Of a stretch of DNA of 64,000 nucleotides, positions 59,097-64,000 are shown piece after piece; the first letter of the stretch is position 1; each line of letters starts with the position of its first letter. A program made the position numbers and the translations under genes. A model generated the notes under the pieces. That model saw only the letters and a program-made list of their open reading frames with translations, was not told the DNA's origin and ran no database searches. This stretch comes from Acorus gramineus. Taxonomy: Eukaryota > Streptophyta > Magnoliopsida > Acorales > Acoraceae. The stretch spans positions 21,251,868 through 21,315,867 of the forward strand of contig CM060852.1 in assembly GCA_030737835.1 (NCBI GenBank), read 5' to 3'.

Positions 59097-60966
59097 TTGC
59101 CACACAAGCCCACAGGCTCTATGAATTGTCAAACTGTCATTCGCTGTCTTGTTGATTTTTACAAAAGAGAAAAAAAACTAAATACTAAAGTATCCCTCAT
59201 TAATACACACTTTCTCGGTCGTGATTTCCCTATTTTTCCATCCTTCTCGGCGAGCCAAACCATTTCAAAAAAAATTAGGGTTTCCAAGAACAGAAATGTG
59301 AATTCGAAATCACACCAACAAAGAATCCCCCTTTTGTCTAAAACGATGAAGAAAACCTAAAATTTCTTTGCAGAATCGATTTTAAAAAAAAAATCTTTTC
59401 TGAAGGTTTCAACACCAGCCAAAAAATGGATACGCAACCCTTTTTGGGTATTTGAAAAAACCTCTTTGTTATTTTTCAAGATCTTGTGATTACATGAATA
59501 TGATGTTTTTGTTTTTTTTGTCTAGGTTCTTTTTTTTTTTAATGATTACAAAAAGTAACTGACTTTTTTTTTACAAATAACTAAACTGTATGTCCAATTT
59601 CTGTTCTTGTTTGCAATAAAATGTAACTGACAATCAGATGAATGTAACCAAATTTAAGTAATATATATTTTCAGTTTGTTTAATGTTATTGCTATGCGCA
59701 ATGTAACTATATTTAAAAGTAACTAACTGTAACTCTGTAAGTAGATACTGGTGTATATAAGTGCTCAATAAATGTGCCTAATTACTAAAGGAATCTAAAC
59801 AAATTTAAGGAATATGTGTATTCAATTTTGTTTAATGACAATGTTTTCCTTAATGTAACTTTCTTTAGAATGTAATAGTTTTGTATGTATGCATGCCATG
59901 ATTTATGTTTCTTTATCATTATATGTTTTTTGTTGTTATTGATATGCACAATGTACCTATCATCCTTTTATAGTAATTATGTTATGTTAATGTAAATTTC
60001 TTTGTGTTCATTTTTTAAATTAATATGTATTTTCAGTTTATTTCATGTTACTGCTATACAGAAAGTAACTATCTTTGAAATATAACTAACTAAAATTAAC
60101 TGCAAAGCAAATGTCACTAACTATTTGAGGAATGTGCAGATAGATTTTTCACATGGATATTTGCAGTGTCAAAACCTTGACTACGGGCAAAATCGTTATA
60201 AAACAATCGCACTTCTTCTTCTATATCAAATGTCATTCTAACACATTCAGCAATGAAATCTTTCTGCAGATTGCCTTCCACATAAAATGTAACTGAGTTC
60301 ACTGTATTTCCTATATTCAAATGCAAAAAAGTATCATTAAAACTAATGTACTGTTGTAATCACTAAAAATCAGATAAACATAAAAAACTAAAAATTGAAT
60401 AATATGATTCATAGATCAACTAAGATCATATTAAGAGTCGTTCATATTTTAAAATGAAACTTTGTTTCACAATTATATTGCTCTAAAATTAATTACATTT
60501 GTCTGCAGAAACATTTAATAAGTTAGTTACATTCACAAAAATATAGCCAAATCACAAAAAACCGCATAGAAGTCGAGAAAGGGTGTAAATATGTAACTGA
60601 CATTCAAATGTTAAAAACTGATATGCCATGTTCAAAACCACGTTTCACATAAAAACAACCATAATTAACATAAAAAATTGAAAAAAAATTGAAATAATTG
60701 AAAAAACATACATGTCATTAATGACGTTGAAAATAATTGAAGAAACATACATGTCATTAATTCAAATACTGAAATTTTAAAAAGGAAAAAAACATAATTG
60801 AATGCCCCCTCCACGCGTGATTCCAGAAGCAGCAATAATAACTGTCCCCTTAATTACGTTGAAAATTGACAAACTCACTTAAGGGGTAAATTTGATAATC
60901 TAAACCATGCCATGTCATGGGGCTTACGAGGGCCTAGAAAATGGGATTTGTCAATCATTTTCCTTT
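59097..60966. mobile_element. DNA transposon with FAR1-domain remnant, copy B
   Basis: It is collinear with copy A from TTGCCACACAAGCCC to GTCAATCATTTTCC, with many substitutions and indels. On the minus strand, 60117-60326 encodes a 69-residue piece containing MTFDIEEEVRLFYNDFARSQ followed by GFD, matching the start of the FAR1 DNA-binding domain found in FAR1/FHY3 proteins and related Mutator-like transposases. No transposase core remains. Flanking bases match only weakly. Confidence 0.6.
60117..60326 (-). pseudogene. FAR1-domain fragment inside copy B
   Basis: Residues 31-55 (60162-60236) show the family pattern F-x-x-EEE-x-x-x-FY-x-x-FA-x-x-x-GF. The zinc-binding C-H part of the domain and everything beyond are missing. 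Best read as a leftover exon piece of a FAR1-type transposase gene or of a captured FAR1-related gene. Confidence 0.6.
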
Positions 60967-61114
60967 TTAAAAATACACATAGGTATGCCAATTTTATTAA
61001 AGATGAAACATATATATTCAAACTAATTTTTAAGATATGTAAAATTAAAGAATTTCTAATTAGATATATATACTTCATTACAATGAGTACAAGTGGCTAA
61101 CGACGCATATGGGA

Positions 61115-61241
61115 TGTAAAATAGACTGAGTGTAACAATGCTTTAATTTGAAATGAGATGGGCCAATTGTTCAGGTACATGGATATACACTCCTATCTCA
61201 CAATAAACATAGAGTTTTGTTACACTCAGTCTTTTTTACAG
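61115..61241. mobile_element. Small inverted-repeat MITE
   Basis: Arms of about 23 bp, TGTAAAATAGACTGAGTGTA on the left and the inverse of TGTAAAAAAGACTGAGTGTA on the right, enclose about 80 bp. Similar GACTGAGTGTATCA ends appear alone at about 13079 and 63811. No target-site duplication is clear. Confidence 0.6.
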
Positions 61242-62489
61242 TCTTATATATTTTATTAGTCCATTCTACTCACTATTTTGAGATATATAACTCATTACAA
61301 TCAATTTATTGAATTATATATTTCACATTTTATCAAAGTACATGCCTTGTTAGAAGACATATATATGATTTTTAAAAAGATGAAAACACTTACGATCAGT
61401 ATTTTAACTGTAAAATGAACCGAGTATAAAATTTTCCACAAGTATATCATCTTGTAAGAAACTGTAATATATGGTCGATGTTGAATGGACAGTGTAAGGC
61501 GTGACCAACATGGAATACAAAGTTGAAGGAAGATTTTTAGGGTGTAAATTGATGTAGATATATTTTAGGATTAGATTCATAATTAAGTGGATCTTAGATT
61601 TTCATATTCTTGTGGATTAATGAAATGTTGCCAGGTAAATGGTGGTACAGAGACAGTTATTAAGTACATGCATGATACTATTAATTATAAATATCCAAAT
61701 GAGTGAGGGCATATTAGTATACGGGGAAGATGTGGCACCTAAGCTAGTGAGTAGGATCTAACCTGATTTTTTTTTTTTTTTTTGCTCTGGATCAGTCAGA
61801 CTTGAGCCCTTTTTCCACGAGCCGGCCTGGGTTGTCCCGTCCCTTTGCTGATGTCTATCGTGTACGATACCAATATTAAATTTAACCCTTATATCGGAGG
61901 TCATACCATATCATCATACGCTAAAAAAGACAGGCCCTAAAAAAAATTTAGGGTTGAAAGAAATAATTTAAAATAATTTCCCCTTTGTTTAATAATAAAT
62001 CATGTGTTCCATTAAAAAAAATAGTAGGATCTATTTATAAAGTTTATTTAATATAACCAAATAATTAAAATAGACAACAATTTTTAGAAATCAAGCATGA
62101 ATGCTAAAAGGATTTTTTTTTTGTTAAGTTAGGATCAGTGGTAAATCTTGAGGCATAGGTCAAATGATGTGCCCCAATAGACATTACAGATAACATAAAT
62201 CCTATAAAAAAAAATCTTGGACATGACTCACAAGACATCTCTATCCACTCAAGAGCATGGTATGTTCATTCATGAGTATCCTTCATCAAAAGGAAAAACG
62301 CATGGACTCCATCCAGGAAAATACTCACTCAAGCAAAAAGATAAAATACAACTCCCAAAAAAAATAAAGTTAAAGACAAAAAGTGACATCTCACTCAAAG
62401 AAAAGTGACTAAAGATAAAAAAAGACAAAACGTTAATTAAAGTGAAATGATATTGTATTTCAATGTCTCTGAAATCTGGAGGAAATAAA
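61242..62489. other. Intergenic, no supported gene
   Basis: AT-rich DNA with a poly-T run near 61769-61782. I see nothing definable. Confidence 0.5.
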
Positions 62490-62800
62490 TGTTATTGTTA
62501 GATTATATGTGTTATGTTATAGTATATTACACGTGTAATCATAGGTGTACTTGTATATAAAGGGATTAAACCCTAAGTACAATACAAGTATTCCTATTAT
62601 TTTATTATCTGATTCTAACATAGTATCAGAGCCACCACCTCAAAAATCATATATATATTGTTTTTGAATCCTTCTTCGCCGTCAACGCTGTTGTCGCCGT
62701 CGCTGTCGTGCCTCTTGCCTCGCAGCCTTGCCGTAGCCATGCCCTGTCGTTGCTCGCACCGCCCTGTCCACTGCGCGCCGCTCCTATAGTTGATCCACTT
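62490..62800 (+). mobile_element. Short LTR with primer site, start of a truncated copia-type element
   Basis: A block starting TGTTATTGTTAG or TGTTAG (62490 or 62496) and ending GATTCTAACA (62620) is followed at once by TAGTATCAGAGCC, one base from the tRNA-Met primer site. It contains TATATAAAGGG, a TATA-like promoter motif. The next 150 bp are GC-rich ('CGCCGTCGCTGTCGTGCC') and then similarity to a retroelement stops. No second LTR was found, so the element is truncated. Confidence 0.65.
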
Positions 62801-63227
62801 TTAAAATATTTCCAGATACACTTTTAATTTTTAATCCCTAACTTCTTTAATTATTTCTTGCTTTTATTATATACTTGAGTATGCATGACCATGGTTGATA
62901 TTTGATCTTTATAGTATTGATGTGATAATATATTTGAATTTGTGTATTATCTAAATATTTTTTATGTCACGCACAATATGACATATTTGAATAGAGTCAT
63001 GGTGATGAAGTGATTGACATGAAAAATCTCTTATGAAAAGGCATGTTATGAATCTCAGAAATATCAAACAACATCCGTTTGACGAAAATCCTTTCTTCAT
63101 GCCCAAGGGCCCCCACCCCCTATTTCGACATTGATCAAATGCAATTTTGTGGATAACACATACTTCGCGAAATTTTAAATTAGGTGAAAACATACTTGCA
63201 CCACCGTCATAAACATCACAAAGACTA
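62801..63227. other. Intergenic, no supported gene
   Basis: AT-rich sequence with only short unsupported frames. Confidence 0.5.
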
Positions 63228-63571
63228 ATATATAGTTTTTATTAATTAGTCTTTGTGTTGGACAGTTTGCTTTTTTAGTTGAATTTGGAAAGGTGTAGCT
63301 AGCATTTATTTTTATTTTTTATTTTTTGGTGATGGAAAGGTGTAGGTGTAGCATTTGTTTCTTGGTGGACTATTATTATAATTATTATTGTTATTATTAT
63401 TGAATGCTAGAAGAAGATAAGCTTCATTGTGGAACTCCGTGCCTTGAACCCTTGACCCACTCAGCCACTTGTACTGTGTTCATTGAAGATGGAGATTAGG
63501 AAAAAAATACTGCCACGTTGACCTTCCTTGCTTATAGTTTTCTGGAAATCCATGGGTTAGAATATTTTTTA
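63228..63571. repeat. Second copy of the PDC upstream flank
   Basis: Similar to 55425-55975 joined to 56431-56485: shared landmarks are ATATAGTTTTTATTA, TAGTCTTTGTGTTGG, AGAAGATAAGCTTCATT, CTCCGTGCCTTGA and GGGTTAGAATATTTTT. The MITE present in the first copy is absent, so this copy shows the empty site. It lies in the same orientation about 7.8 kb away. Confidence 0.7.
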
Positions 63572-63835
63572 GAAGAGAAAATGATACGTGTAATCCTTTA
63601 TGAAGTTTAATTTATAATTTACATTATTTTTTTTATTAAATTACATATTATTATAAAAAAATAAAATATATATTAAACTACAATAATATATTTTTTTTTG
63701 AAGGAAAATTAATTTATTTCATACACTATGATAAAATCTTGCATATTATGATAGTGCAGTACATACAACACTATCAATGTATGGAACTGTAAAATGGACT
63801 ACAAAACAGACTGAGTGTATCAAGAATTTTTTAAA

Positions 63836-64000
63836 GGGAAAAATCCATATAACCCCCTGTAATCTTCTTGATATCCATATAACCCCCTGTAATCTCAATA
63901 TATCCATAAAACCCCTGTAAATACAACATAAATGTAAATAAACCCCCGCGGTTAAAAATTCTTTTAACTGAGTTAGAATATTCTAGACATATTTCGTTAT
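63836..64000. mobile_element. End of a MITE related to 15893-16405, cut by the window edge
   Basis: It starts GGGAAAAATCCATATAACCC, followed by two more 'CCATATAACCCCCTGTAATC'-like units, and continues with TTAGAATATTCT as in the interior of the other copy. The remainder lies outside the window. Confidence 0.6.

Overview
This is flowering-plant nuclear DNA: AT-rich non-coding sequence, spliced genes with GT-AG introns, and many nested transposable elements. The plant-type pyruvate decarboxylase reads most like monocot versions, and several first exons are strikingly GC-rich, as is common in monocots. I therefore lean towards a non-grass monocot, but species assignment is inference.

Four protein genes can be assembled exon by exon, all on the minus strand: a light-harvesting chlorophyll a/b protein of photosystem II (10275-11332, 2 exons, 265 aa); two related GDSL esterase/lipases with identical exon layout (19625-22129, 401 aa; 30933-35864, 384 aa); and pyruvate decarboxylase (52132-55213, 5 exons, 575 aa). 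A seven-exon mitochondrial malate dehydrogenase (47382-50875) has good splice sites but three deletions in exons 2 and 3, so I call it a pseudogene. The genes do not form a pathway unit, apart from the GDSL pair, which is an old tandem duplication.

The rest is mostly transposon-derived. From left to right: a CACTA element (3019-5557) holding a Tourist-like MITE; a hAT-like element with GGGTC-rich ends (5899-6796) that has a reversed relative in an intron of the second GDSL gene (33019-33824); remains of a hAT transposase (8417-9314); several inverted-repeat MITEs; three copies of a roughly 1.6-2.0 kb element, two of which keep part of a FAR1 DNA-binding domain; a decayed Ty1/copia element (23849 to about 30840) between the GDSL genes, itself holding a miniature LTR element and a solo LTR; a small gene-capturing Mutator-like element (36814-37430); and a Tnt1-like copia element (37985-46574) split by a 3.5 kb solo LTR (40218-43736). 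Exact or near-exact target-site duplications fix the boundaries of many of these.

I found no wholly new biological system. The points most worth following up are two GC-AG introns in pyruvate decarboxylase, the cluster of lesions in the malate dehydrogenase, an intron in an Lhcb1-type gene placed exactly after a chlorophyll-ligand glutamate, the FAR1-bearing element family, and a duplicated flank that supplies an apparent 'before insertion' site for a Mutator-like MITE. No tRNA, rRNA or CRISPR was seen.
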